From: Cellulosimicrobium terreum
Lineage (GTDB): Bacteria; Actinomycetota; Actinomycetes; Actinomycetales; Cellulomonadaceae
NCBI GenBank assembly: GCA_014803435.1
Contig: JACYFD010000001.1
Coordinates: forward strand, 868,001 to 932,000
Reading direction: 5' to 3'
Length of the DNA stretch: 64,000 nucleotides
Shown one piece after another: positions 9,067 through 18,942 of the stretch (within the stretch, counting starts at the first letter, position 1; every line of letters starts with the position of its first letter). The translations under genes and the position numbers were made by a program. A model generated the notes under the pieces. The model did not search any database, was not told the origin of the DNA, and saw only the letters and a program-made list of their open reading frames with translations.

Positions 9067-9091
9067 TTGCGCACAATCAAGTTGTGCACAA
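9067..9091. promoter_or_regulatory. OhrR-type operator, 25-bp inverted repeat
   Basis: Arms TTGCGCACAA (9067-9076) and TTGTGCACAA (9082-9091) flank the 5-bp spacer TCAAG; nine of ten positions are complementary. It begins 11 bp upstream of the ohrR start, is AT-richer than its surroundings and fits the dyad architecture of OhrR/MarR operators (known sites centre on AA-TT-rich dyads). Inferred function: autorepression of ohrR-ohr. Confidence 0.7.
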
Positions 9092-9251
9092 CCTGTATCC
9101 AGGCCTGGCCCGCGTCGACGCGTTCGTCACCGACCTGGTTCACCGACGTGTACACCGACCGCTCCGTCACCATGGCCTGACGGCAGGATTTCGTCGCCCG
9201 TCGGCGGTCCCGGGCCTGGTCGCCCGCGTGCGGCACGCCTAGGGTCGGGGC

Positions 9252-10607
9252 GTGACCACCACCGACGTCCCCCGGGTGCAGCGCCGGACCCTCGCGACCC
9301 TCGCGACCAGCCAGGTGCTCGCAGGCGTCGGCGTGGCGACGGGCGTCGCGGTGAGCGCGCTCGTCGCGTCGGAGCTGTCGGGCTCCGACGCGATCGCCGG
9401 GCTGACGCAGACCTCGGGGGTCGTCGGCGCGGCGGCCGTCGCCCTGCCCCTCGCGCGCCTCGCGGAGCGGCAGGGCCGGCGCACCTCGCTCACGGCGGGG
9501 TTCTGCGTGGCGGCAGTCGGTGCGCTCCTCGCCGCAGGCGCCACGGCGCTCGGGTCGTGGCCGCTGCTCGTGGTCGCGATGCTCCTGTTCGGCGCGGGTA
9601 CCGCCGCAGGTCTGGCGTCGCGTTTCGCTGCGACCGATCTCGCGACCCCTTCGCGTCGCGCGACGGACCTGTCCGTCGTGGTGTGGGCGACGACGGTCGG
9701 CTCCGTCCTCGGGCCGACGCTCGCCGGTGTGGCCGACCGTGTCGGCACGGGCCTGGCGGCGCAGCGAGAGGCTGTCGGGCACGCGGACCACACCGGCGAC
9801 CCGGGCCCCGTGGACGGCGCCGCCGCGCTCGACGTCGGGCCGACCGCGGCGCCCTACCTGCTCGCGGCCGTCGCGTTCGTCGCCGCGGCGCTCGTCGTCC
9901 TCGTGTGGCTGCGGCCGGACCCGCTGCACGTCGCCGCTGCTCGTCCGGACGCCATGGTGGGGCCGGTGGTCGGCGCCGTGCAGACGCGCGGCGTGCGCGC
10001 GGGCTGGGCGGTGGTCGTGGCGTCGCCGGCGGCGCGGCTCGCGCTCGGGTCGATCGTCGTGAGCCACCTCGTCATGGTCGGTCTCATGTCGATGACACCC
10101 GTGCACATGAACCACGGGGGTGCGACGCTCCAGGTCGTCGGTCTCGTCATCAGTGCCCACATCGCGGGGATGTATGCGCTGAGCCCCGTGATCGGCTGGC
10201 TCGCGGACCGCGTCGGGCACGTCCGTGTCCTCGTGCTCGGCGGGGCGGTGCTGCTTGCCGCGGCCGTCGTCGTGGCGGGAGCGCCGAGCGACGACCCCGC
10301 GCGGCTCACCGTCGGGCTCGTCCTGCTGGGCGTCGGGTGGTCGTGCGGGCTCGTCGCCGGGTCCGCTCTGCTCGTCGACGCGACCCCCGCGACGTCACGC
10401 ACGGCCGTGCAGGGCGTCTCGGACCTCACCATGAACGCCGGGGGCGCCGCGGGCGGCCTGCTCGCGGGCGGGGTGATCGCACTCTGGTCCTACGCCGTCC
10501 TCGCATGGGGGGCGGCGGGCCTGCTCGTCCTCTTCCTGGTCGTCGCCGTGCCCGCAGCACGTCGGATCGGGGCGACGTCGCGGCCCGCCGACCTCGCGCG
10601 GAGCTGA
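9252..10607 (+). CDS. MFS transporter (drug/metabolite exporter-like)
   Basis: A 451-residue polytopic membrane protein with about twelve hydrophobic segments in two halves. The loop after helix 2 reads LARLAERQGRRTS, a degenerate MFS motif A, and the second half has GWLADRVGHVR, the equivalent loop. A hydrophilic insert of ~30 residues (about 160-195) separates helices in the first half. The substrate cannot be inferred; related actinobacterial proteins are annotated as multidrug or general MFS exporters. It starts with a GTG (MTTTDVPRVQRRTLATL) after a 195-bp gap from ohrR and converges with the pentapeptide gene, 16 bp between stops. Confidence 0.85.
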   Translation: MTTTDVPRVQRRTLATLATSQVLAGVGVATGVAVSALVASELSGSDAIAGLTQTSGVVGAAAVALPLARLAERQGRRTSLTAGFCVAAVGALLAAGATALGSWPLLVVAMLLFGAGTAAGLASRFAATDLATPSRRATDLSVVVWATTVGSVLGPTLAGVADRVGTGLAAQREAVGHADHTGDPGPVDGAAALDVGPTAAPYLLAAVAFVAAALVVLVWLRPDPLHVAAARPDAMVGPVVGAVQTRGVRAGWAVVVASPAARLALGSIVVSHLVMVGLMSMTPVHMNHGGATLQVVGLVISAHIAGMYALSPVIGWLADRVGHVRVLVLGGAVLLAAAVVVAGAPSDDPARLTVGLVLLGVGWSCGLVAGSALLVDATPATSRTAVQGVSDLTMNAGGAAGGLLAGGVIALWSYAVLAWGAAGLLVLFLVVAVPAARRIGATSRPADLARS

Positions 10608-10623
10608 GGTCCGAGGGCGGTCG

Positions 10624-11529
10624 TCACGTCCAGTGGGACGGTCGGTCGAGGACGGGCGGGAGCCGGGTCGCGCCGTCGCCCCGTGCCGCCCCGACCTGGG
10701 CGGGGAGCAGGAACAGCGCGCCGGAGAGGTCGGCACCGCCCAGGTCCGCGCCGCGCAGGTCCGCGCCGAGCAGGTCGACGGCGGCCAGGTCGGCGTCCCG
10801 CAGCCCCGCTCCCAGGAGGAGCGCGCCGCGCAGGTTCGTGCCGGTGAGGTCGAGGCCGTCGAGCCGGGCGCCGACCAGGTCGGCACCCGGGCGCAGCCGG
10901 CGGCCCACCCCGGTGCCCGGTGCCCGACGACGCGCGCCGGCCCCCGGCGTCGTCCGCCGGTGCCGGGTGGCAGCCGCCCGGACGAGTCCGCTCGCACCGT
11001 CGATCAGGGGTCCGACCCGCCGGCGCACCGTGCCGACGTCGAGGGCGAGGACCCCGGACGGGGGGAGCGCGACGAGGGGCGCGGTCTCGTCGAGAGCCCG
11101 CCGCGCGTCGTCGTGCACGGGCGCGGCGTCCGGGTGCGCGAGCACCTCGGCGAGGTACCGGAGCAGCTCGTGCAGCTGGGTCACGACGGGCAGCGCGGCG
11201 AAGGCGTCCCGGGCGGCCCCGGCGTCGTCGCGCCACGTCGCGCCGTCGTGCGCCGCGCGCACCGCGGCGGTCACGCGCTGCCCGGCGCCGAGGCAGTCGT
11301 ACGCGGTGCAGCCGGGGAACCCGGCGGGCCGCAGCCGGGAGTGGATGGTGCACCCGAAGTCGTCGGCGAGGTTGGGGCACGGAGTGCCGGCGGGCTTGTC
11401 GATCGCGAAGTCGGCCGAGCGTGTCAGGGTCAGCGCGACGCAGCACAGCCCGGTGCAGCGTGAGCAGTCGGTGCGCAGGTCGAGCTGCTCGAGCAGCATG
11501 GCGTGCTGCGCCGGATCTGCTGTGGCCAT
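10624..11529 (-). CDS. CxxCxxxCC metal-binding domain protein with C-terminal pentapeptide repeats
   Basis: A 301-residue soluble protein. Its N-terminus has a cysteine cluster, Cys22, 25, 29 and 30 (DCSRCTGLCC), followed by CPNLADDFGCTIHSRL and GCTAYDCLG, resembling the YkgJ-type putative zinc- or iron-chelating domain (PF03692). From about residue 215 the sequence becomes regular A(D/N)LxG pentapeptide repeats (ADLVGARLDGLDLTGTNLRG and onward), which should form a short right-handed beta-helix. Proteins with both parts occur in actinobacteria but their role is not known to me. The start ATG at 11529 lies next to the palindromic element at 11562. Confidence 0.8.
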   Translation of the reverse strand: MATADPAQHAMLLEQLDLRTDCSRCTGLCCVALTLTRSADFAIDKPAGTPCPNLADDFGCTIHSRLRPAGFPGCTAYDCLGAGQRVTAAVRAAHDGATWRDDAGAARDAFAALPVVTQLHELLRYLAEVLAHPDAAPVHDDARRALDETAPLVALPPSGVLALDVGTVRRRVGPLIDGASGLVRAAATRHRRTTPGAGARRRAPGTGVGRRLRPGADLVGARLDGLDLTGTNLRGALLLGAGLRDADLAAVDLLGADLRGADLGGADLSGALFLLPAQVGAARGDGATRLPPVLDRPSHWT

Positions 11530-11561
11530 CGTGCGAGCCTAGCCCGCGCACGCCCTGGGCG

Positions 11562-11623
11562 TGCCGAACCCCGGGTTGCGGGCCGATCCGGGACCGGAAC
11601 GGCGGGCAACCCGGGGTTCGGCA
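11562..11623. repeat. Long palindromic element, copy 1 (GCCGAACCCCGGG family)
   Basis: A perfect 18-bp inverted repeat, TGCCGAACCCCGGGTTGC at 11562-11579 and its complement at 11606-11623, surrounds a 26-nt GC-rich loop. It lies just after the mannanase stop (11627, minus strand) and 33 bp before the next start, so it may act as a terminator. The same arm sequence recurs at 25690-25781 and, diverged, at 55225-55284, so it belongs to a repeat family rather than being a unique terminator. Confidence 0.75.
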
Positions 11624-11626
11624 GGC

Positions 11627-13057
11627 TCAGCTCGCGGCGCAGGCGACCTCGGGTGCGGTCGTCGGTGCCGTCCCGGTGCCGATGAAGCCGGCCGTGGCCG
11701 TGCCGCCCGCGGTGAGCGTGCCGTTCCACGCGGCGTTCGTCACCTGCTCGCCGTCCGCGGTCGAGCTGTGCACGCCGCCCCAGAGCTGCGCGACGGCGGC
11801 ACCGGCGGGCAGGTCGAAGCGCGCGGTCCAGCCGGAGACCGCGTCGTCACCGGCCGTGACGACGACCTCTCCCTGCCAGCCGCCGGGCCACGTGTTCGCG
11901 ACCCGCAGCACCGCCGTGCACGCCTCGCCCGTGGGCGGATCCGTGGGCGGGTCGGTCGGCGGATCCGTGGGCGGGTCCGTCGGCCCGTCGCCGCCGAACC
12001 ACGACGCCTCGACGGCTGTCTCGCGCAGGCCCTGCGGTCCGTCGATGATGCGCGTCCCCCACGCGCTCGGGGCCGCCGGGTCGAAGCCCAGCACCATGTC
12101 GAGGTACGGGTCCGTGTTGCCGCTCCACGACCACGCGAGCCAACCGAGGCCGAGCCGTTCCGCCTCTGCGAGCACCCAGTCCTCGTCGACGTCGGCGGAG
12201 GTCTGCTGCCAGCCGAACTCGCCGACCATGATCGGCAGACCGGCGCCGGTGAAGAACTCCAGGTAGTCGGTCACCGTCTGGTGCTGGTTGTAGACGCCGT
12301 ACATGTGGATCGAGAAGATCGTGTTGGCGTCCGGGTCGGCGGCGAACACGCCCGCCGCCGCGGGCCGCATGGAGTTCTTCCAGTCCTGCCCCCAGTTGGG
12401 GGCGTCGACGACGAGCGCGTGCTCGTACCCGATCGTGCGCAGTCGTCCGATCGCGTCGGAGGTCTCGGTGGCCCAGGTGGCGTTGGTGGCGTCGTCGTTG
12501 CCCATCGGCTCGTTGCCGATGTTCACCATGACGAAGTCCTCGGTGCCGGCGAGCGTCGGGTAGAGGTCCTCCCAGTAGTCGACGGCCTGGCCCAGGGTCG
12601 CGGCGTCGGGCGCGTACTGGTCGCCGTAGCCCGTGGTGTCGTGCACCTCGAGGATGCACACGAGGCGGTTCTCCTCGCACAGGTCGACGACGTTCGCGAC
12701 GTCCTCGGGGGTGTTGCGCGTCCACTGGTCGCCGCTCGAGAGCACGACGCGCGCCGAGTTCGCGCCGGCGGCCTTGATGTCGGCGAACGAGCCGGTGGTG
12801 TGCGTGTACCAGGTGTGCGCGTGGTTGACGCCGCGCAGGACGAGGTCGGTGCCGTCCGCCTCGACGACCCTGCCGTCGCTCACGTGGATACCGGGCGGCG
12901 TGTCAGCCTCGGCGGCGGACGCGGCGTGCGCGCTCGCGACGACGGCCGTCGCTCCGAGCAGTGCAGCGGTCGTCAGGCCGGCGACGAGCGGGGCGAGCCG
13001 TCCTGACCCGGGCGACCGGGCGGCGTCTGCGGCACGTGATGGTTCGGGGCGGCTCAT
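11627..13057 (-). CDS. Secreted GH5_8-type beta-mannanase with CBM2
   Basis: A 476-residue exported enzyme. A signal peptide (Arg-rich start, hydrophobic LAPLVAGLTTAALLGATAVV, cleavage near AHAASA/AEA) is followed by a GH5 catalytic domain closely resembling Thermobifida Man5A as I remember it (RGVNHAHTWY, CILEVHDTTGYG, SIHMYGVYNQH). Acid/base Glu183 sits in NIGNEP and nucleophile Glu280 in VGEFGW. A linker of four TDPP repeats leads to a CBM2-like domain (CTAVLRVANTWPGGWQGEV onward, two end cysteines). Expected action: endo-hydrolysis of beta-1,4-mannans outside the cell, with the CBM2 anchoring to cellulose. The ATG at 13057 follows GAGGAC; an upstream frame extension to 13111 is unlikely. 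Confidence 0.92.
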   Translation of the reverse strand: MSRPEPSRAADAARSPGSGRLAPLVAGLTTAALLGATAVVASAHAASAAEADTPPGIHVSDGRVVEADGTDLVLRGVNHAHTWYTHTTGSFADIKAAGANSARVVLSSGDQWTRNTPEDVANVVDLCEENRLVCILEVHDTTGYGDQYAPDAATLGQAVDYWEDLYPTLAGTEDFVMVNIGNEPMGNDDATNATWATETSDAIGRLRTIGYEHALVVDAPNWGQDWKNSMRPAAAGVFAADPDANTIFSIHMYGVYNQHQTVTDYLEFFTGAGLPIMVGEFGWQQTSADVDEDWVLAEAERLGLGWLAWSWSGNTDPYLDMVLGFDPAAPSAWGTRIIDGPQGLRETAVEASWFGGDGPTDPPTDPPTDPPTDPPTGEACTAVLRVANTWPGGWQGEVVVTAGDDAVSGWTARFDLPAGAAVAQLWGGVHSSTADGEQVTNAAWNGTLTAGGTATAGFIGTGTAPTTAPEVACAAS

Positions 13058-13144
13058 CGGACGTCCTCGTCTCTGTCGGCGACGCACGCACCGGGCGGCG
13101 TGCTCCGACATCGTGAGGGGACCGGTCGGCGTCGGGCAGGGACT

Positions 13145-13154
13145 GAACCGATTA
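13145..13154. promoter_or_regulatory. LacI-like operator candidate upstream of the mannanase
   Basis: GAACCGATTA, 88 bp ahead of the mannanase start, is an imperfect dyad around a central CG as in LacI/GalR operators. Nine of ten bases recur as GAACCGATTC upstream of the GH3 gene (38524). No LacI gene is in this window. Confidence 0.3.
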
Positions 13155-13187
13155 GGCGGTGCCGAGCACGCGCCTGCTCACGGACGA

Positions 13188-13233
13188 GAACGGGGTCGGT
13201 GCCGTCGTCGCGACGACGGCACCGATCCCGTTC
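13188..13233 (-). terminator. Strong hairpin downstream of acs
   Basis: A 46-bp near-perfect palindrome: arms 13188-13210 and 13211-13233 pair at 22 of 23 positions with no unpaired loop beyond the turn. It begins 8 bp after the acs stop codon. No U-tract follows, as is usual for GC-rich actinobacterial terminators. Confidence 0.65.
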
Positions 13234-13240
13234 GTGGTGC

Positions 13241-15256
13241 TCAGTCCTCGGAGGCCGGCTTCTGCAGGCCCGCGGCGATGAGATCCATGACGGACGAGTC
13301 GGCGAGCGTCGTCGCATCCCCGACGGCGCGGTTCTCCGCGACGTCGCGCAGGAGGCGGCGCATGATCTTGCCCGAGCGGGTCTTGGGCAGCTCCGCCACG
13401 ACGAGGATCTTCTTCGGCTTCGCGATCGGGCCGATCTCCTTCGCCACGTGGTTGCGCAGCTCGGTCTGGACCGCTGCTGCGCCGTCGGCGTCGGCAGCGC
13501 GTGCCGCGTGCTCCCCACGCAGGATGACGAACGCGACGACGGCCTGACCGGACAGCTCGTCCGCCGCGCCCACGACCGCGGCCTCGGCGACCATCGGGTT
13601 CGAGACGAGCGCCGACTCGATCTCCGTGGTGGACAGCCGGTGACCGGACACGTTCATGACGTCGTCCACGCGGCCGAGCAGCCAGATGTCGCCGTCGTCG
13701 TCCTTCTTCGCACCGTCACCGGCGAAGTAGATGCCGGGGAACCGGGACCAGTAGGTGTCCTTGAACCGCTCGAGGTCGCCCCAGATGCCGCGCAGCATCG
13801 ACGGCCACGGCTCGGACAGCACGAGGTAGCCACCGCCACCGTTCGGCACCTCCGTGGCCTCGTCGTCGACCACGGTCGCGGAGATGCCCGGGAGCGGCAC
13901 CTGGGCGGACCCCGGCTTGGTGGCCGTGACCCCGGGCAGCGGCGAGATCATGATCGCCCCCGTCTCGGTCTGCCACCACGTGTCGACGATCGGCGCCTCG
14001 TCGCCCCCGATCACGCGGCGGTACCACATCCACGCCTCCGGGTTGATCGGCTCGCCGACCGACCCGAGGACGCGCAGCGACGAGAGGTCGAACTTCGCCG
14101 GGATCTCCTCGCCCCACTTCATGCAGGCGCGGATCGCGGTCGGCGCCGTGTAGAAGATCGAGACCTGGTACTTCTCGACGAGCTCCCACCAGCGGCCGTG
14201 GTGCGGCGTGTCGGGGGTGCCCTCGTAGATCACCTGGGTCGCGCCGTTGAGCAGCGGTCCGTAGACGACGTACGAGTGGCCGGTGACCCAGCCGATGTCG
14301 GCAGTGCACCAGTAGACGTCCGACTCGGCCTTGAGGTCGAACACGTTCTTGTGCGTGAACGCGGCCTGCGTGAGGTAGCCGCCGGTGGTGTGGAGGATGC
14401 CCTTGGGCTTCCCGGTGGTGCCGGACGTGTAGAGGATGAACAGCGGGTGCTCCGCCTCGACCCACGCGGGCTCGTGCGTCGTGTCCGCGGACTCCAGCGC
14501 GTCGTGCCACCAGACGTCGCGGCCCTCGGTCCACGCGGTGTCCTGGCCGGTGCGGCGCACGACGAGCACGTGCTCCACCGTCGTCTCGGGTGCACCCTCC
14601 TTGGGGCCGACCGCCTCGTCGACCGCGGGCTTGAGCGCGGACGCGGACCCGCGGCGGTAGCCGCCGTCCGCCGTGATGACGAGGGTCGCCTCGGCGTCGG
14701 CGATGCGGCTGCGGAGCGCGTCGGCGGAGAAGCCGCCGAACACGACGGAGTGCGGCGCGCCGATCCGGGCGCACGCGAGCATCGCGACGACGGCCTCGAC
14801 GATCATCGGCAGGTAGATGACGACGCGGTCGCCGGTCGTCACGCCGAGCGCTGCGAGCGCGTTGGCCGCGCGCGACACCTCGCGCTGGAGCTCGGCGTAC
14901 GTGACCGTGCGCGTGTCGCCCGGCTCGCCCTCGAAGTGGATCGCCACGCGGTCCCCGAGGCCGGCCTCGACGTGCCGGTCGACCGCGTTGTACGCGGCGT
15001 TGAGCGTCCCGTCCCCGAACCAGCGCGCGACGGGTGCCTGCGACCAGTCGAGGGTCTCGGTGAAGGGCTTCCGCCATGTCACGAGGTCGTTCGCCTGCTT
15101 CGCCCAGAAGGCGAGCCGGTCTGCCGCCGCCTCGTCGTAGATGCCCGGCTGCGCGTTGGCCTGCGCGGCGAAGTGCGGGCTCGGCGGGAACGCTCGTGTC
15201 TCGTGGAGGAGGTTCTCCAGGCCGGTCTGGGCGGTGGTGGGCTCGTTCTCTGGCAC
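13241..15256 (-). CDS. acs: Acetyl-CoA synthetase
   Basis: A 671-residue AMP-forming acetate:CoA ligase, the usual length for Acs. It has the P-loop-like YTSGTTGKPKG (about residue 275), the acetate-site region WVTGHSYVVYGPL, WWQTETG, and the C-terminal PKTRSGKIMRRLLR whose lysine (about residue 627) is the residue controlled by acetylation in the family. It activates acetate to acetyl-CoA in the cytoplasm. GTG 15256 is chosen because GGAGG lies 5-9 bp upstream and the next frame start at 15424 adds residues foreign to the family. A strong terminator hairpin follows the stop. Confidence 0.97.
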   Translation of the reverse strand: MPENEPTTAQTGLENLLHETRAFPPSPHFAAQANAQPGIYDEAAADRLAFWAKQANDLVTWRKPFTETLDWSQAPVARWFGDGTLNAAYNAVDRHVEAGLGDRVAIHFEGEPGDTRTVTYAELQREVSRAANALAALGVTTGDRVVIYLPMIVEAVVAMLACARIGAPHSVVFGGFSADALRSRIADAEATLVITADGGYRRGSASALKPAVDEAVGPKEGAPETTVEHVLVVRRTGQDTAWTEGRDVWWHDALESADTTHEPAWVEAEHPLFILYTSGTTGKPKGILHTTGGYLTQAAFTHKNVFDLKAESDVYWCTADIGWVTGHSYVVYGPLLNGATQVIYEGTPDTPHHGRWWELVEKYQVSIFYTAPTAIRACMKWGEEIPAKFDLSSLRVLGSVGEPINPEAWMWYRRVIGGDEAPIVDTWWQTETGAIMISPLPGVTATKPGSAQVPLPGISATVVDDEATEVPNGGGGYLVLSEPWPSMLRGIWGDLERFKDTYWSRFPGIYFAGDGAKKDDDGDIWLLGRVDDVMNVSGHRLSTTEIESALVSNPMVAEAAVVGAADELSGQAVVAFVILRGEHAARAADADGAAAVQTELRNHVAKEIGPIAKPKKILVVAELPKTRSGKIMRRLLRDVAENRAVGDATTLADSSVMDLIAAGLQKPASED

Positions 15257-15398
15257 GCTGACCTCCGGTGCGCATCGACTCTGGTGCGGTGCCCGACGGC
15301 GCGTACGCAGCAGCGCGCCGAGGGTGCGCGGGGCGAGCCCCGCCGTCGCGAGTCTAGCCCCGCCGAGGTGACCGCCGTCACCTCGGACCGCTATTCGG

Positions 15399-16244
15399 TC
15401 ATGGTGCTGACAAACTCGCCCCACCCGCTGCCCGACGCTGGCGCACCGCCTCGTACAGCACGACCGTCGTCGCGCTCGCGGCGTTGAGCGAGCTCGCCGA
15501 CCCGCCCATCGGGATGCTCACCGTGACGTCGCAGGCCTCGCGCCACCCCGCGCTCAGGCCGGACTTCTCGTTGCCCGTCAGGACCAGGGTCGGACCCGTG
15601 AGGTCGTGGTCGGCGAGCTCGACGTCGCCGTGCTCGTCCGTGCCGACGAGCGTGAGCGGGGTCCCCGCCGCGCGCTGCGCCGCGACCCAGTCGACGACCT
15701 CGCGTCCCGACGGCACACGTACCGCAGGGACGGAGAAGATCGAGCCGGTGCTCGCGCGGACCGCGCGGGGGTCGTACGGGTCCGCGGCGTGGCCGGCCAC
15801 GACCAGCCCGGTCCCGCCGAACGCGTCGAGCGAGCGCGCGACCGTCCCGACGTTCCCGGGGCTCGTCGGCCGGTCGAGGACGACCCCGAGGAAGGCCGCG
15901 CCCTCGGTGCCGACCGTGATGCGCCCGAGGTCGTCCGGCGGCATCTCGACGACCGCGAGCAGCTCCGGCGCGTCGTCGTCCTTGCCGCCCAGCTCGGCCA
16001 TGAGCTCGCTCGACACCGCGTACCGGGCCGCGCGGACGTCGTCGAGCATCCGGTGCGCCCACGTCGAGAGAGAGCGGTCGGCGTCGACGAGCCACGTGCG
16101 GACCGTCCAGCCGGACTCGACCGCGAGCGTGATCGGTCGCACGCCCTGGACCAGGAGCTCGCCGGCGCGGTGCCGCTTGGTGCGGTTGGTCAGCAGGGCC
16201 TGCCACAGCTGGAAGGTGGCGTTCCTGGTCGTGACGCGCTGCAC
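15399..16244 (-). CDS. TrmH/SpoU family RNA 2'-O-methyltransferase
   Basis: A 281-residue SPOUT methyltransferase with all three motifs: DRPTSPGNVGTVARSLDAFG (residues 124-143), GNEKSG (224-229) and PMGGSASSLNAA (246-257), forming the trefoil-knot SAM site. A substrate-recognition domain precedes it. The family 2'-O-methylates tRNA or rRNA; target not determinable here. The ATG lies 3 bp downstream of the malic-enzyme stop, so it is the second gene of that transcript. It ends 142 bp before acs on the same strand. Confidence 0.92.
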   Translation of the reverse strand: MQRVTTRNATFQLWQALLTNRTKRHRAGELLVQGVRPITLAVESGWTVRTWLVDADRSLSTWAHRMLDDVRAARYAVSSELMAELGGKDDDAPELLAVVEMPPDDLGRITVGTEGAAFLGVVLDRPTSPGNVGTVARSLDAFGGTGLVVAGHAADPYDPRAVRASTGSIFSVPAVRVPSGREVVDWVAAQRAAGTPLTLVGTDEHGDVELADHDLTGPTLVLTGNEKSGLSAGWREACDVTVSIPMGGSASSLNAASATTVVLYEAVRQRRAAGGASLSAP

Positions 16245-16247
16245 TGC

Positions 16248-17645
<1,398 letters not shown>

Positions 17646-17938
17646 GGTCCCAGTATGTCCCGGTGGACGGGTTCACGGTGGACGGCCCGGACACGACGAC
17701 GGCGCCCTTGCGGACGCCGACGTCGCCAGCGGCGACGGTGATCATGCGTGCACGGCATGTTCGTCTGCAACGGTCGGGGCTGACGGTGCTGTCGCGTCGT
17801 CAGCGTCCCGGGTACCCGGTCAGCGAGTCCTAGCGTGGACTACCTGCGCGTGGGTGCCGCCGCGATGCTGTTGTCCCTCCATGACAACCCCGGCCGGGGC
17901 GGAACGCAACCCGCGGGGGGCGATCCTCACAGCGTGTT

Positions 17939-18742
17939 CTACGGTGTTCGAACCCGGGTGCGGCGGTGGCGCACGACGCGCAGCACGAGCCACGTCGCGA
18001 GACCGACCGCGACCACGCCGACGGCCGCGAGGAGCGGGATCGACGCCTGCACGCGGGAGCCCAGCGCGACGGGCCGCGTGAACGTCAGGACGTCCCAGCC
18101 GTTCTCCTCGGCGAGGCGCCGCATGGTCCGGTCCGGGTTCACCGCGAAGGCGTGACCCACGGCGTCGAGCATCGGGGCGTCGGTCACGGAGTCCGAGTAG
18201 CCGTAGCTGGCCGCGAGGTCGTACCCCTCGCGCTCGGCCAGCTCGCGGATCGCCGTCGCCTTGTTCTCCCCGTACGCGTAGAAGTCGATCAGGCCCGTGT
18301 ACCGGCCGTCGACGACCTCCATGCTCGAGGAGATCGCGTGGTCGGCGCCGAGGACCGCCGCGATGGGCTCGACGAGCTCGCTCCCGGACGCGGACACGAC
18401 GATCACGTCGTGGCCCCGCTCGTGGTGCGCCTCGATGAGCTCGACCGCCTCGGCGTAGACGACGGGGTCGATGTGCTCGTGCAGCGTCTCCGCGACGATG
18501 CGCGAGACGGTCGCGACGTCCCAGCCGGTGACGAGCGCGGACAGGTGGGCGCGCAGGCGCTCCGTCTGGTCCGCGTCGGCGCCCCCGGCCATGAACAGGA
18601 AGTGGGCGTACGCGCTGCGGATCACGTCGGCGCGCGTGATGAGCCCGCCCGCGAAGAACGGGCGCGAGAAGGCCGCGGCCGACGACGTCGCGATGATCGT
18701 CTTGTCCAGGTCGAAGAACGCTGCGATCCGGGTCTGCGTCAC
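17939..18742 (-). CDS. HAD-IB family hydrolase, SerB-like, with C-terminal membrane anchor
   Basis: A 267-residue HAD phosphatase. Motif I is FFDLDKT with nucleophile Asp11 and Asp13, motif II is VVSASGS, and motif IV is YGYSDSVTDAPML. This is the subfamily beside the tad-like cluster in many actinobacteria (Rv3661 in M. tuberculosis). The C-terminus has a hydrophobic stretch (SIPLLAAVGVVAVGLATWLVL) followed by Arg residues, likely one membrane anchor. Substrate unknown; phosphoserine, lysophosphatidate or glycerol phosphates are family options. The GTG at 18742 puts motif I near the N-terminus, as expected; an upstream frame extension is not family-like. Confidence 0.9.
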   Translation of the reverse strand: MTQTRIAAFFDLDKTIIATSSAAAFSRPFFAGGLITRADVIRSAYAHFLFMAGGADADQTERLRAHLSALVTGWDVATVSRIVAETLHEHIDPVVYAEAVELIEAHHERGHDVIVVSASGSELVEPIAAVLGADHAISSSMEVVDGRYTGLIDFYAYGENKATAIRELAEREGYDLAASYGYSDSVTDAPMLDAVGHAFAVNPDRTMRRLAEENGWDVLTFTRPVALGSRVQASIPLLAAVGVVAVGLATWLVLRVVRHRRTRVRTP

Positions 18743-18766
18743 GGACGTGAGCCTAGCCGGGCGTCG

Positions 18767-18784
18767 TGACCGTCCACAGGACCG
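18767..18784. promoter_or_regulatory. 18-bp motif upstream of ssdA, shared with the DUF4244 promoter region
   Basis: TGACCGTCCACAGGACCG occurs here and identically at 24510-24527. Similarity continues weakly downstream (GGTCTCGTCCAC here, GGTCTGTCCAC there). It lies 159 bp before ssdA and next to the divergent HAD gene start. Within this copy TCCACA and TGTGGA (18788-18793) make a loose inverted repeat. Confidence 0.5.
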
Positions 18785-18942
18785 ATTTGTGGAGGTCTCG
18801 TCCACAGCCCGGCCCTGCGGCGGTGTGTGTGCCTGTCCGTCGGGGCAAGGTGCGGGGACGTCGGAGGCAGCAGGGAGAGCCGTCGCGGCAGACCGTCCGG
18901 ACGGAGGGTGGCGGCGCCGGGTCCGGACGGAGGGGTCGGGTC

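Noticed and set aside
8583-10220. 545-codon frame apparently extending ohrR
   Set aside because: Only the last 157 codons are MarR-like; the rest is antisense to the MFS gene and passes through the operator.
11941-11985. Short tandem repeats in the mannanase gene, considered as a CRISPR-like or satellite array
   Set aside because: They encode the TDPP linker in frame, a normal inter-domain linker.
17646-17938. Small ORF between the malic enzyme and HAD genes
   Set aside because: Frames there have no ribosome site and no recognisable features; left as non-coding.
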